Positions 49,840 to 58,700 are shown, counted from the first letter of the stretch. The stretch is 64,000 bases of DNA from an uncultured Eubacteriales bacterium (GCA_934444645.1 CAKSCV010000007.1:54566-118565), one strand, 5' to 3'. Notes: generated by a model not told the origin, from the sequence alone. Made by a program: numbers and translations.

Positions 49840-51760
49840 GCGGCGGCGGAAGGATTTAATTGGATTGGATTGCACGCAGTTGCCTGCTATGTGCGCTGCT
49901 TTGAGGTTTACAGAACCTCGAAGCTCCCGAAAAAGGTTTTAATTGTTGCGGTGCGAAACTGCCATTGCGGTGCGCTGGTTCGAGGTTTGCAAAACCTCGA
50001 TGCTCCCGTAAAAAGGTTTTAATTGTTGCGGTGCGAAGCTGCAGCTGCAGCGGGCTGCTTCGAGGTTTGCAAAACCTCGGAGCTCCCTGCGAAAGGGACG
50101 TTTTTACGTTCTTTTTGCGTCGTGCAAAAAGAACCAAAAAGCACGCCAGAGGTTTGCGAACCTCTGGACTCCGGGGACGATTCAAATCGCCGGTCGATAC
50201 GTGATTGTTGCGAAAACGACCGGCGTTTATCAGGTAACCGGTTTTGCGAAAAGCTGCAACTTCGCCGGGTATCGCCGGCAATGATTTGAATCGGTGCGAG
50301 GTTCCGGCTTTACAGCACAAAATTAGAGCGGAGATTAAAAGAACAGCTGTATTCTTTGCAAACAGTAGGTTAAGGGACGTTGAAAGGGGAGGCGGAGGGT
50401 GGAAAAGGATTGCTTGGGATAGTAAAAAGGAAAGGTTTGTGCAAAAGAAAGGCTTTTGGTTTGTGAAAAAGGGAATTTTTTGCAGACAGTAGGTTAAGGG
50501 TGGTTGGAAGGGGCGGCGGGCAAAAAAAAGAATGTTTTGGGTGGGAATAAGGAAAGGTTTGTGCAAAAGAAAAAGCTTTTGGTTTGTGAAAATGGGCGGT
50601 TTTTGAAACCAGCAAGGAAAGGTTGTTTTTGTACATAAAAAAGCGGCTTTTGCGGACAGTAAAAAGTTGTTCGAACAGCGGTGTTTTTGTTGCGAAAACG
50701 AGAGGCTTTTGTGGGAAAAGCGTAAAGCTTTCTGTAAATGGAAAACTTTTGGTTTGCGGAAAAGGGCTGTTTTTTCGGCTCATGCAAAGCCAACCGATAA
50801 AGAAAAGCATTTTTCAGCGCACAACGACACCAACTTCCCACCGCACTAAAGCTAACGTGCAGTCACACGTTTTATCCGCGACAACCTACTGTGAGCTTGC
50901 AGTAAAACAACTCTTTTTCGAAAAACAACGGTCTTGCGTCTGCTGTATAGTCTCCCTTTCGCATCGATTCAAAGCCTTTACGCCGGCGTTTTGCGGGCAA
51001 AACCGGCTTCGGCACGAGCCGCCGGAAAACTTTACAAAATCTTTTCCGGCAGAGCTTTGAATCGCTCCCCGGAGTCCAGAGGTTCGCAAACCTCTGGTGT
51101 GCTTTTTGGTTCTTTTTGCACAACGCAAAAAGAATAAACCCGTTCCCTTTCCGGGAAGCTCCGAGGTTTTCCAAATCTTGAATCAGCTCACACAAACAAC
51201 AACCTCGCACAAAACAAATTAAATCCTTTTGAAAAGTTCCGAGGTTTTGCAAGCCTCGATTTAGTGCTGCAAAACTCCAACTTTCTACCGCACCAAAGCT
51301 AACGTGCAGCAACCCTTTTTCGAATATCGCTTGCTACTGTGAGCTTGCAGTACACCTTCTCTTTTTCGAAAAAACATCGGTCTTGCGTCTGCACTGCGGT
51401 AACCCTTTCGCACCGATTCAAAGCCTTTTCGCCGCCGTTTTGCAGGCAAAACCGGTTTCGTCACATGCCGCCGGAAATTTTTGCAAAATTACTTCCGGCA
51501 GAGCTTTGAATCGAGGTCGCAGGACGGAGTCCCGCGTGCTTTTTGGTTACTTTTTGCACGATGCAAAAAGTGACAACCCGTTCTCTTTGCAGAGAATATC
51601 GAGGCTTCGCAAACCTCGAAGCAGCTCACCGCAATGGTGGCTTCGCACAAACAAAATTAAAACCTTTTCCAAAAGGAGTTCCGAGGTTCTGCAAACCTCG
51701 AATCAGCCCACCAAAACAGCAAATTCGCACAAACCAAATTAAATCCTTTTTCCAACCGAC
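49840..51760. repeat. Modular hairpin element, copy B (complete plus an extra half unit)
   Basis: Left end AGGATTTAATTGGATTG (from about 49850). Plus-orientation arm: alpha hairpins at 49902-49920, 49981-49999 and 50061-50079 (spacing 79 and 80), a delta hairpin GTTCTTTTTGC/GCAAAAAGAAC near 50109-50134, beta at 50146-50167, and gamma-prime 50179-50292 closed by GATTCAAATC/GATTTGAATC. Interior 50340-50820 is purine-rich with two near-identical blocks (ACAGTAGGTTAAGGG at 50372 and 50486). Two minus-orientation arms follow: gamma 50966-51063, beta 51076-51097, a decayed alpha 51162-51180 and an alpha 51240-51258; then gamma 51415-51512, alpha 51600-51618 and 51682-51700. It ends in a TTTAATTTGG inverted end near 51758, right at a carD fragment. 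The module order equals copy A reversed. Confidence 0.78.
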
Positions 51761-51764
51761 AAAA

Positions 51765-52016
51765 AGCGTTTTTTCCGGCGTTTTGAAAAGTGGTTCAACA
51801 AGCGAAATCGCAGGTCTTGTCAAAACGCTTTATGAAAAACATGTCTCTCTCGAAAAACAAAACAAAAAAATGCATTCTGCTGATAAACGCCTGCTTTCGG
51901 AGACGGAAAAAATGTTCCAGGAGGAAGTAGCGTATGTTTTGCATATCGAAAGAGATAGTGTTGCGCCGTTTATTTCGGAAACTCTGAAAAAAATAAAGGA
52001 AGCATCCATGCTGTGA
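51765..52016 (+). pseudogene. 5'-truncated CarD/CdnL-family regulator
   Basis: The last 83 codons form a good C-terminal CarD domain: 'VLKSGSTSEIAGLVKTLYEK', 'SADKRLLSETEKMFQEEVAY' and 'VLHIERDSVAPFISETLKKI' follow the family pattern (K-S-G then helix, K-T-L-Y, S-x-x-x-K, E-x-E-x-x-x-V). The N-terminal RNA-polymerase-interacting domain is missing. The open frame continues upstream only into hairpin element B, where translation is meaningless. CarD proteins stabilise open promoter complexes and are about 155-165 residues. The truncation coincides with the element end, so insertion or deletion caused by it is inferred. Confidence 0.65.
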
Positions 52017-52207
52017 AACGATTTGTTCAATTCAAATATCGGTGTCCAGAAAACCGGGTACATATCAATTTCACGACCGTGATCTTTTCTTTGCGTTTTT
52101 CTCGTTCCTCAAGATCACGTAGTTCCTCGTAATTCGCCTTGTGTATCCCCCTATAAAACCAACAACACAACTATTGACGGAAAATTTATGTTTGGAATTA
52201 TAAAGCA
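52017..52207. other. Intergenic between the carD remnant and the GH28-like gene
   Basis: No intact gene. On the minus strand a 37-codon stretch ending at TGA 52023-52025 region reads with a charged coiled pattern (ELRDLEEREKRKEK) but has a stop just upstream and no start; it may be a relic of a lost gene. Low-complexity and AT-rich otherwise. Confidence 0.3.
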
Positions 52208-53479
52208 TTATTCAATTAAACAGTTTTCAATTGAAATATCATCACAACCGACGATTTCAGCCTTATCCCTCCAAGTAGTTGAATCTTGTGAAAAAATTCT
52301 TACATTATTCAGTCTTGCACCTTTTACATTACTTAAGTTGAGCATACTTCTACCGCGTCTTTCTATATTCTCATCAGTTAATTCAGTAGTTTCAGGTTTG
52401 ATAAAGATATCAATTTCCTTTAACAATACATCCTCCATGCTTTCGTCATGATTACAAAAAACTTTCGCAGCAGCAATAGCCTCAAATCTCATATTTTGCA
52501 AAGTCAAATGTCTTATGCTGCCAACCTCACTGTAAATTTCAAACGGGAAGGATACATTGACAGCAGAAACATTCGATATGTTTATATCACTGATATCGGC
52601 GGCACCGTTTCCGTTAAAGCTTGTTTGTATTGTGGCACCGGCACCTCCACGGGTAATTACAATATCAGAAATACGAATGTGACGAATTTCACCAACACCA
52701 ACACCTATTCTGAACACACTTGAAGATGAGCCGAGTACGCAGTTCGATACTGCAATAAATTCACACGCCTGTGCTTCTGCCCCAAGCCTTTTTGAATCAC
52801 AGCGAATGGCGATTGCATCATCTCCGGTATCAATAATACAATCGGAAATTGTAACATATTTACAGCAATCAATGTCAATTCCATCCGTATTTGCGGCATA
52901 CGACAGATTAAAAACCTTTAAACCCTTTACAGAAACGACATTACATCCGTGGAAAAAGCAACCCCAGCAAGGCATATTACGAATAGTAATATCCGAAACA
53001 GTGATTTGATTGGATAGAATAAAGCAAATCAATTGGCCCGGACGCAGTTTTTCTTTATCCTTCGCAAGAGCCAAGCCATCTCTCCATATGTAACGGTCAT
53101 GAGGTTTCGGAGAACAGAAATATGTATCACCCGCTCCGTCAATTGTTCCGGTGCCGATAATAGCAACATTTTCGCATTTTCGTGCTATAATTAAATGTTT
53201 TCCAACCCATTCCTCTCCAACACATATTTCTTGATTTTCCGGATATTCATTTGTCTCATTATAGTCATCAAGGTTATCCGAAGCTTTCAGAACAGCATTA
53301 TGAGAAATATGCAGCTCCACATTACTTTTTAAATAAATCGTACCTGTGACAAATACGCCGGCAGGCACTGTCACCCTACCACCGCCATTTTCGTAACATA
53401 CGTCAATGGCTTTTTGAATAAATTCAGTATTTAAAGTTTTTCCGTCTGCAACTGCACCAAAATCAGATATATTGTACAT
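52208..53479 (-). CDS. GH28-like right-handed beta-helix protein
   Basis: The 423-residue cytosolic-looking protein starts 'YNISDFGAVADGKTLNTEFI', the polygalacturonase family entry motif (D-F-G-A-x-x-D-G). Beta-helix coils follow with 'NTDGIDIDCCKYVTISDC' and 'DTGDDAIAIRCDSK', equivalent to the GH28 N-T-D and D-D catalytic segments. The usual G-H-G and R-I-K motifs are not evident: the helix continues as 'GSSSSVFRIGVGVGEIRHIR'. It is AT-richer than surrounding genes. AAGGAGATACTG precedes the ATG. Possible pectin or rhamnogalacturonan hydrolase, or a variant with another mechanism. Confidence 0.75.
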   Translation of the reverse strand: MYNISDFGAVADGKTLNTEFIQKAIDVCYENGGGRVTVPAGVFVTGTIYLKSNVELHISHNAVLKASDNLDDYNETNEYPENQEICVGEEWVGKHLIIARKCENVAIIGTGTIDGAGDTYFCSPKPHDRYIWRDGLALAKDKEKLRPGQLICFILSNQITVSDITIRNMPCWGCFFHGCNVVSVKGLKVFNLSYAANTDGIDIDCCKYVTISDCIIDTGDDAIAIRCDSKRLGAEAQACEFIAVSNCVLGSSSSVFRIGVGVGEIRHIRISDIVITRGGAGATIQTSFNGNGAADISDINISNVSAVNVSFPFEIYSEVGSIRHLTLQNMRFEAIAAAKVFCNHDESMEDVLLKEIDIFIKPETTELTDENIERRGRSMLNLSNVKGARLNNVRIFSQDSTTWRDKAEIVGCDDISIENCLIE

Positions 53480-53514
53480 ATCAGTATCTCCTTATTATTA
53501 AGTTATTAATTTGT

Positions 53515-54720
53515 ATACCGCAAATCGCAACTATACCGCAATTTCGCACTGCACCAAAGCTAACGAGCAGCCACAATTTTCATCTGCGAAAACCTGCTGT
53601 GAGCTTGCTGTAAAACAATTCTTTTTCGAAAAAACATCAGTCTTGCGTCTGCACTTCGGTAACCCTTTCGCACCGATTCAAAGCCTTTTTGCCGCCGTTT
53701 TGCAGACAAAACCGGTTTCGGCACAAGCCGCCGGAAAACTTTGCAAAATCACTTCCGGCAGAGCTTTGAATCGTCCCCGGAGTCCAGAGGTTCGCAAACC
53801 TCTGGTGTACTTTTGGTTCTTTTCGTACAAGCGAAAAGCACGAAAAACGTTCCTTTCGCAGGAAGCTTCGAGGTTCTGCAAACCTCGATTCAGCCCACCG
53901 CAGCCGCAGCTTCGCACCTTAACAATTAAAACCTTTTTAAGAGAGCATCGAGGTTCTGCAAACCTTGAATTAGCGCACAAAAACTCCAATTTCCCACAGC
54001 ACCCAAACTAACGTGCAGCAACCCTTTTCGAATACTGCTTGCCGCTGTAAGCTTGCAGTACAATAACTCTTTTTCGAAAAATAACGGTCTTGCGTTTGCA
54101 CTACGGCAATCCTTTCGCACCGATTCAAAGCCTCTTCGCCGGCGTTTTGTGGGCAAAACCGGTTTCGACATGAGCCGCCGGAAAACTTTGCAAAATCACT
54201 TCCGGCAGAGCTTTGAATCGTGGGTCGCAGGGCTTCGCCCCGTGTGCTTTTTGGTTACTTTTTGCACAATGCAAAAAGTGACAACTCGTTCTCCATCGCA
54301 GGAAGCTTCGAGGTTCTGCAAACCTCGAATCAGCACACCGCGATGGCGGCTTCGCACAAACAAAATTAAAACCTTTTCCAAAAGGAGTTCCGAGGTTCTG
54401 CAAACCTCGATTCAGCCCACCGTAGCCGCAGCTTCGCACCGCAACAATTAAAACCTTTTTAAGAGAGCATCGAGGTTCTGCAAACCTCGAATCAGCGCAC
54501 ATAAACAACAATTTCGCACAAATCCAATTAAATCCTTTGCCGCCTTTGGCGGCTATTCTTTCCGCCTTCGGCGTCTTATTTCCTGTTGCTGACGCAACAT
54601 TTTTCGTCGCCTTCGGCGGCGATTCTTTTCGCCTTGCGGCGGTGTCCCTGCCGGGACAGCATACTTCTTGTGCTAAAGAGCATCGAGGTTTTGCAAACCT
54701 CGATTACACGCTGCCTTCCG
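53515..54720. repeat. Modular hairpin element, copy C (two half units, same orientation)
   Basis: Two minus-orientation half units in tandem. Unit 1: gamma 53675-53772, beta 53784-53805, delta CTTTTCG/CGAAAAG near 53818-53838, alpha 53869-53887 and 53949-53967 (exactly 80 bp apart). Unit 2: gamma 54122-54219, a delta hairpin near 54256-54284, alpha 54309-54327, 54391-54409 and 54471-54489. Then the GGATTTAATTGG end (complement of about 54520-54537) and a series of G+C hairpins such as GCCGCC-ttt-GGCGGC (54539-54553), and an outlying alpha 54684-54702. The outer flank CCTTGCGGCGGTGTCCCTGC (54632-54651) matches the left outer flank of copy A. There is no left partner arm, so this copy is incomplete. 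Confidence 0.75.
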
Positions 54721-54726
54721 GCAGCG

Positions 54727-55554
54727 TTAAGCTCCTGTTTTCGAAGGCAATTCGCCGATGTATTTCTTGTACGTCCGCGTAAAATACGATAAATTTTCAA
54801 AGCCGTATATCTGTGCCGCCTCAGACACCGACGCACCCTCACGAATGCGCCGCTTGGCTTCCTTGCACCGCGCAATATTGATATATTCCACCGCTGTCTG
54901 CCCGGTCACACGCTTGAATTCCCGCGCAAAATAATACTTGCTGATGCCGACGTGTGCGGCAATATCGTTTAACGTGAGCGTCTCACGCAGATTTTGCTTG
55001 ATATAGATCATGGCGTTCTTGATGCGCTCCGCACCGCTGTCGGCCGGAACGTCTTGGCTGCGTTTGCATAAGGTGTGTTTTTCGCGCAAGAGGATCAAAA
55101 CCTCAAGCACCGCCCGACGGATACGCGCCGCCCGGCAAACGCTGTCCGTCGCATAGGCGGTATGCACGTTGCGGAACGCCTCGGCAAGAGCCGGGTCGCC
55201 GATGATGGTTTCGAACACCAAATTGTCCGTATCAATGCCGCAATCCTTGCAGAAATTGTGGTCGATGATCAGGCAATCATAGATTAACACGCTTGTTTCG
55301 GCATGGGTCACGTGCAGCACGTTGGAATTGATGACGGCAATTTCGCCCTTTTTGAACGAATGCTCCATGGAATCCAGGTTCACGCTGCCGCAGCCATCGG
55401 TGGCATACAGAATTTCAATGTTGATGTGCCAGTTGGGCAAGTCGCGGTTTTCGTGCCGTTGCGTATCGGTATGAAAGATGAACGGGATCTGCGGATTGGA
55501 CATGATATGCGGCTCATAAATCATATCGGTTTTGCGTTCCGGCTCTTTCGGCAT
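54727..55554 (-). CDS. AraC-family transcriptional regulator
   Basis: The 275-residue protein has an N-terminal cupin-like domain ('NWHINIEILYATDGCGSVNL', 'FKKGEIAVINSNVLHV') and a C-terminal AraC HTH pair ('LTLNDIAAHVGISKYYFARE' and 'GFENLSYFTRTYKKYIGELP'). ATG 55554 is placed by GGAGGT. It is divergent from the isomerase-dehydrogenase operon, which it probably controls; the effector is likely a sugar or polyol. The regulatory gap contains overlapping promoters. Confidence 0.85.
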   Translation of the reverse strand: MPKEPERKTDMIYEPHIMSNPQIPFIFHTDTQRHENRDLPNWHINIEILYATDGCGSVNLDSMEHSFKKGEIAVINSNVLHVTHAETSVLIYDCLIIDHNFCKDCGIDTDNLVFETIIGDPALAEAFRNVHTAYATDSVCRAARIRRAVLEVLILLREKHTLCKRSQDVPADSGAERIKNAMIYIKQNLRETLTLNDIAAHVGISKYYFAREFKRVTGQTAVEYINIARCKEAKRRIREGASVSEAAQIYGFENLSYFTRTYKKYIGELPSKTGA

Positions 55555-55607
55555 GGATACACCTCCGTGCATAGCAAGATTGTGTTAAAAAAAGTCAAAA
55601 AAAGACC

Positions 55608-55655
55608 TTGCAATTTTATGGGATTTATTATACAATAAAATTGGAAAAAAGTCAA
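55608..55655. promoter_or_regulatory. Overlapping divergent promoters (AraC gene and isomerase operon)
   Basis: Plus strand: TTGCAA (55608-55613), 17 bases, TACAAT (55631-55636). Minus strand: TTGACT (complement of 55650-55655), 17 bases, TATAAT (complement of 55627-55632). The two -10 elements overlap at 55631-55632, so RNA polymerase can occupy only one direction at a time. Confidence 0.75.
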
Positions 55656-55709
55656 CGGGTTTCGGCGTTTTGCTGAAAAATTTCCAAATCCGAAAGAGAG
55701 GTAATTCAA

Positions 55710-56567
55710 ATGTATTCATTCCCTATCGGCGTTATTCTCGAATCCTTCCGCACGGATCGTTCGACCGCCATCCGAAAAGCTGCTGCCATCGGCGCAAACG
55801 GTATTCAGATGTATGCCACGCAAGGTGAGAATTCGCCGGAAAATCTTTCCGTCTCCGACCGCAAGGCTCTGTTAAAAGAAGTCAAAGATGCCGGCCTTGT
55901 TTTCTCGGCTCTCTGCGGCGACCTCGGCAAGGGCTTCGGCAACAAGGACTTGAATCCGGAGTTGATCGAAAAGTCCAAACGTATTGTGGAGCTGGCATTG
56001 GATCTCGATACCACCATCATCACCACGCATATCGGCGTTGTTCCGAACGATAAAAACCATGACCGTTACAAGATCATGCAGGAGGCCTGCGGCGAGCTTG
56101 CCCGTTTTGCTGACAGCATGGGCGCGCATTTTGCCGTGGAAACCGGTCCGGAAACTTCGGATACGCTCGGCGATTTTCTTGACAGCCTGAATTCCACCGG
56201 CGTTGCCGTCAATCTCGACCCGGCAAACTTACGCATGGTCACCGGTGACGATCCCGTCAAGGCGGTTCATCGCTTAAAGAAGTACATTGTGCACACGCAC
56301 GCCAAGGATGGCAACCGGTTGGCTGTCGGCGATCCGGAAATCATTTACGGTGTCGTGCATCCCGTTCCGACCGAATTCCAAGGCGTTCGCTTCTATGAAG
56401 AAGTGCCGCTCGGAACCGGCTCGGTGGATTTCCCGGCCTATTTGAAGGCACTCGAGGAGATCGGCTACAAGGGCTTCCTCACGATCGAGCGCGAAGCCGG
56501 CGAAACGCCCGAAAAGGATATCGGAATCGCATACGATTTCTTAAAAAAAGTCATTGCGAAAAACTGA
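55710..56567 (+). CDS. Sugar phosphate isomerase/epimerase (xylose isomerase-like TIM barrel)
   Basis: The 285-residue protein has the AP-endonuclease-2 fold: 'GVILESFRTDRSTAIRKAAA' at the start, metal-ligand strands 'ITTHIGVVPND', 'FAVETGPETSDT' (Glu), 'VNLDPANLRMV' (Asp), 'VHTHAKDGN' (His) and C-terminal 'GFLTIEREAGE' (Glu). Such enzymes isomerise or epimerise keto-sugars in inositol or sugar catabolism. First gene of a three-gene operon with a dehydrogenase and a second isomerase. GAAAGAGAGG precedes the ATG. Confidence 0.87.
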   Translation: MYSFPIGVILESFRTDRSTAIRKAAAIGANGIQMYATQGENSPENLSVSDRKALLKEVKDAGLVFSALCGDLGKGFGNKDLNPELIEKSKRIVELALDLDTTIITTHIGVVPNDKNHDRYKIMQEACGELARFADSMGAHFAVETGPETSDTLGDFLDSLNSTGVAVNLDPANLRMVTGDDPVKAVHRLKKYIVHTHAKDGNRLAVGDPEIIYGVVHPVPTEFQGVRFYEEVPLGTGSVDFPAYLKALEEIGYKGFLTIEREAGETPEKDIGIAYDFLKKVIAKN

Positions 56568-56595
56568 GTTTAATTCAGAACAAAGGAGTAGCGTT

Positions 56596-57663
56596 ATGTC
56601 TAAGAAAGTAAAAATCGGCTTAATCGGTGCCGGCAATATTGCAAACACCCATTTGGATTCGTACCGTCATGTTCCGGATGCCGAAATTTATGCCATTTGT
56701 GATATCAACGCAGACCGTTTGAAGGAAACGGCGGACAAATACGGCATTGAACGCCGCTTTGACAGCGTGGATGCCATGCTTGCCGCTGTCGGAAACGAAT
56801 TAGATGCAGCCGATGTGTGCGTATGGAACTGCAACCATGCGTCCTGCGCCGTCAAAGCGTTGGATGCCGGTCTGAACGTACTCTGCGAAAAGCCGATGGC
56901 CTACAATACCGAACAGGCCATTCAAATGAAGGAAGCCGCCGAAAGAAACGGCAAGCTGCTCATGATCGGCTTTGTGCTCCGCTTTGCGGTCGGCACGAAA
57001 ATTGCCAAGGATTTTGTGGATAACGGCTATGTCGGCGATATTTATTACGCCAGAGCCCAATATATCCGTCGTCACGGTGCGCCGGGCGGCTGGTTCTGCG
57101 ATAAGGAAAAGAGCGGCGGCGGTCCGGTCATTGACCTCGGCGTTCACGTCATCGACCAAACACGCTTTTTGATGGGCAAGCCGATGCCGGTCAGCGTTTT
57201 TGCTACGGTGCAGACCAAGCTCGGCAAGCGCGACGACTTAAAGACGGATGTCGGCTGGAAGCCGAAGGATGCTAAGGACAGCGATCCCTGCACGACAGAG
57301 GATTTCGGTTCGGCGCTCATTCGCTTTGATAACGGTGCCACCGTTCTTTTGGAAACCACCTACAGCTTAAACGGTCCGGATGAGGGAAGAAAGCAGCTGT
57401 TCGGAACCAAGGGTGGCCTTGATTTGACCGATGGCGTGAAGCTGTATACCGAATTCAACAAATTCCTTGCCGATGTCAATATTCATACGGCAAATTATAA
57501 GAATTCCGGCGATATGTTTGTGGAAGAAATGGCGCACTTTGTGGATTGTGTTGCCAACGGCACCGAATGCCGCGCAACCGCCGAGGACGGCATTATCGTC
57601 ATGAAGATCCTCGATGCCATTTATGAATCCGGCAGAACCGGACATGAAGTTATTATTAAATAG
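56596..57663 (+). CDS. Gfo/Idh/MocA-family oxidoreductase
   Basis: The 355-residue enzyme has the Rossmann motif 'IGLIGAGNIANTHLDSY', 'LNVLCEKPMAYNTEQAIQM' (the family E-K-P) and 'GGGPVIDLGVHVIDQTRFLM' (G-G-x-x-x-D-x-G-x-H-x-x-D). It oxidises a sugar or inositol with NAD(P)+. ATG 56596 follows AAAGGAG. Flanked by two isomerases, it probably forms an oxidation-isomerisation route for an unusual sugar; the substrate is not evident. Confidence 0.9.
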   Translation: MSKKVKIGLIGAGNIANTHLDSYRHVPDAEIYAICDINADRLKETADKYGIERRFDSVDAMLAAVGNELDAADVCVWNCNHASCAVKALDAGLNVLCEKPMAYNTEQAIQMKEAAERNGKLLMIGFVLRFAVGTKIAKDFVDNGYVGDIYYARAQYIRRHGAPGGWFCDKEKSGGGPVIDLGVHVIDQTRFLMGKPMPVSVFATVQTKLGKRDDLKTDVGWKPKDAKDSDPCTTEDFGSALIRFDNGATVLLETTYSLNGPDEGRKQLFGTKGGLDLTDGVKLYTEFNKFLADVNIHTANYKNSGDMFVEEMAHFVDCVANGTECRATAEDGIIVMKILDAIYESGRTGHEVIIK

Positions 57664-57676
57664 GAGAGGAAACAAC

Positions 57677-58543
57677 ATGAAAACATCGGTTACTACGTAT
57701 TCTTTCCATCAGTATATCAATGCCGGCAAGATGACCCAGTTTGACACGATCGCCAAAGCCAAAGAGATTGGCTTTGACGGTATCGAGTTTACCGATCTGC
57801 CCGGCGAAACGCTTGAGGAACGCAAAGCCAATGCCGAAAAGTACCGTGCCGAGATCGAACGGGTCGGTATTGATGCGGTTTCCTATACCATCGGCGCAAG
57901 CCTTTATAAGGATACGGAAGAAGAGCGTGCCGCCGAAGTGGAACGCTTAAAGGGACAGGTGGACGTTGCTGCTATCCTCGGTGTGAAGCTCATGCGTCAC
58001 GATGTTTGCTATTCACTCGGCAAGAAATGGCCGGCACGCAGCTTTGACGGTATGCTTCCGTACATTGCGGACGGTGCAAGAAAAGTGACGGAATATGCCG
58101 AAACGCGCGGCATCCGCACCTGCACCGAAAACCATGGCTATATTGCCCAAGACAGCGACCGCGTGGAACGCTTGTTTAATGCCGTTCATCACGATAACTA
58201 TGGCCTTTTGTGCGATATCGGCAACTTTATCTGTGCCGACGAGGATACCTCGAAGGCCGTTTCGCGCGTGGCTCCGTATGCTATCCATGTTCATGTCAAG
58301 GATTTCATGATCCGCAGCGAACCGATCGGTCCTTGCCGTAACCAGACGCGCGGCTGCAATTATTTTGCCGGTGTTGTGGTCGGTGAAGGGGATGTTCCGG
58401 TAAAGAAAAATCTTGCCATTCTCAAGAGAGCCGGTTATGAAGGCTATCTGACGGTGGAATACGAGGGCAGCGAAGACTGCATTGCCGGAGTTTCCAGAGG
58501 CCTTTCCAATCTGAAGGGTATTTTGAAGGAGCTTGACTGGTAG
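57677..58543 (+). CDS. Sugar phosphate isomerase/epimerase, second
   Basis: The 288-residue TIM-barrel protein starts MKTSVTTYSFHQYINAGKM and has the metal-ligand motifs 'GFDGIEFTDLPG', 'RTCTENHGY' (Glu), 'GLLCDIGNF' (Asp), 'IHVHVKDF' (His) and 'GYLTVEYEGSEDC' (Glu), as in the IolE/IolH-like superfamily. ATG 57677 follows GGAGAGG. It lies 13 bases after the dehydrogenase and completes the operon; the TIM-barrel pair probably act in sequence. Confidence 0.87.
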   Translation: MKTSVTTYSFHQYINAGKMTQFDTIAKAKEIGFDGIEFTDLPGETLEERKANAEKYRAEIERVGIDAVSYTIGASLYKDTEEERAAEVERLKGQVDVAAILGVKLMRHDVCYSLGKKWPARSFDGMLPYIADGARKVTEYAETRGIRTCTENHGYIAQDSDRVERLFNAVHHDNYGLLCDIGNFICADEDTSKAVSRVAPYAIHVHVKDFMIRSEPIGPCRNQTRGCNYFAGVVVGEGDVPVKKNLAILKRAGYEGYLTVEYEGSEDCIAGVSRGLSNLKGILKELDW

Positions 58544-58570
58544 ATAATCCGATAAGGACATCCGAAAAAC

Positions 58571-58611
58571 GAAAAAACCGCGGTTTTCAAAAAGGAAAAT
58601 TGCGGTTTTTT
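58571..58611 (+). terminator. Terminator of the isomerase-dehydrogenase operon
   Basis: Stem AAAACCGCGGTTTTC paired with GAAAATTGCGGTTTT (one G-T pair) and a short A-rich loop, followed by TTTTTT; 27 bases after the stop. Confidence 0.85.
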
Positions 58612-58642
58612 GCTTGCTGTCGACAAATTTCTTTCAAAGAGG

Positions 58643-58671
58643 TTGACAAATTATTATATATGCTGTATAAT
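58643..58671 (+). promoter_or_regulatory. Sigma-A promoter of the DUF4234 gene
   Basis: TTGACA (58643-58648), 17 bases, TATAAT (58666-58671), a perfect match. The predicted start point is near 58678, which leaves too little room for the ATG at 58683 and supports ATG 58701. Confidence 0.9.
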
Positions 58672-58700
58672 TTGGTTAACAAATGATAGGAGGCCTTTTT

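Noticed and set aside
49860..51700. Long frames in element B, for example 236 residues on the minus strand
   Set aside because: Same reason: repeat-derived frames without codon bias or conservation between copies.
52026..52140. Small coding gene on the minus strand
   Set aside because: A charged stretch is present but it is closed by a stop just upstream and has no usable start; kept only as a possible relic.
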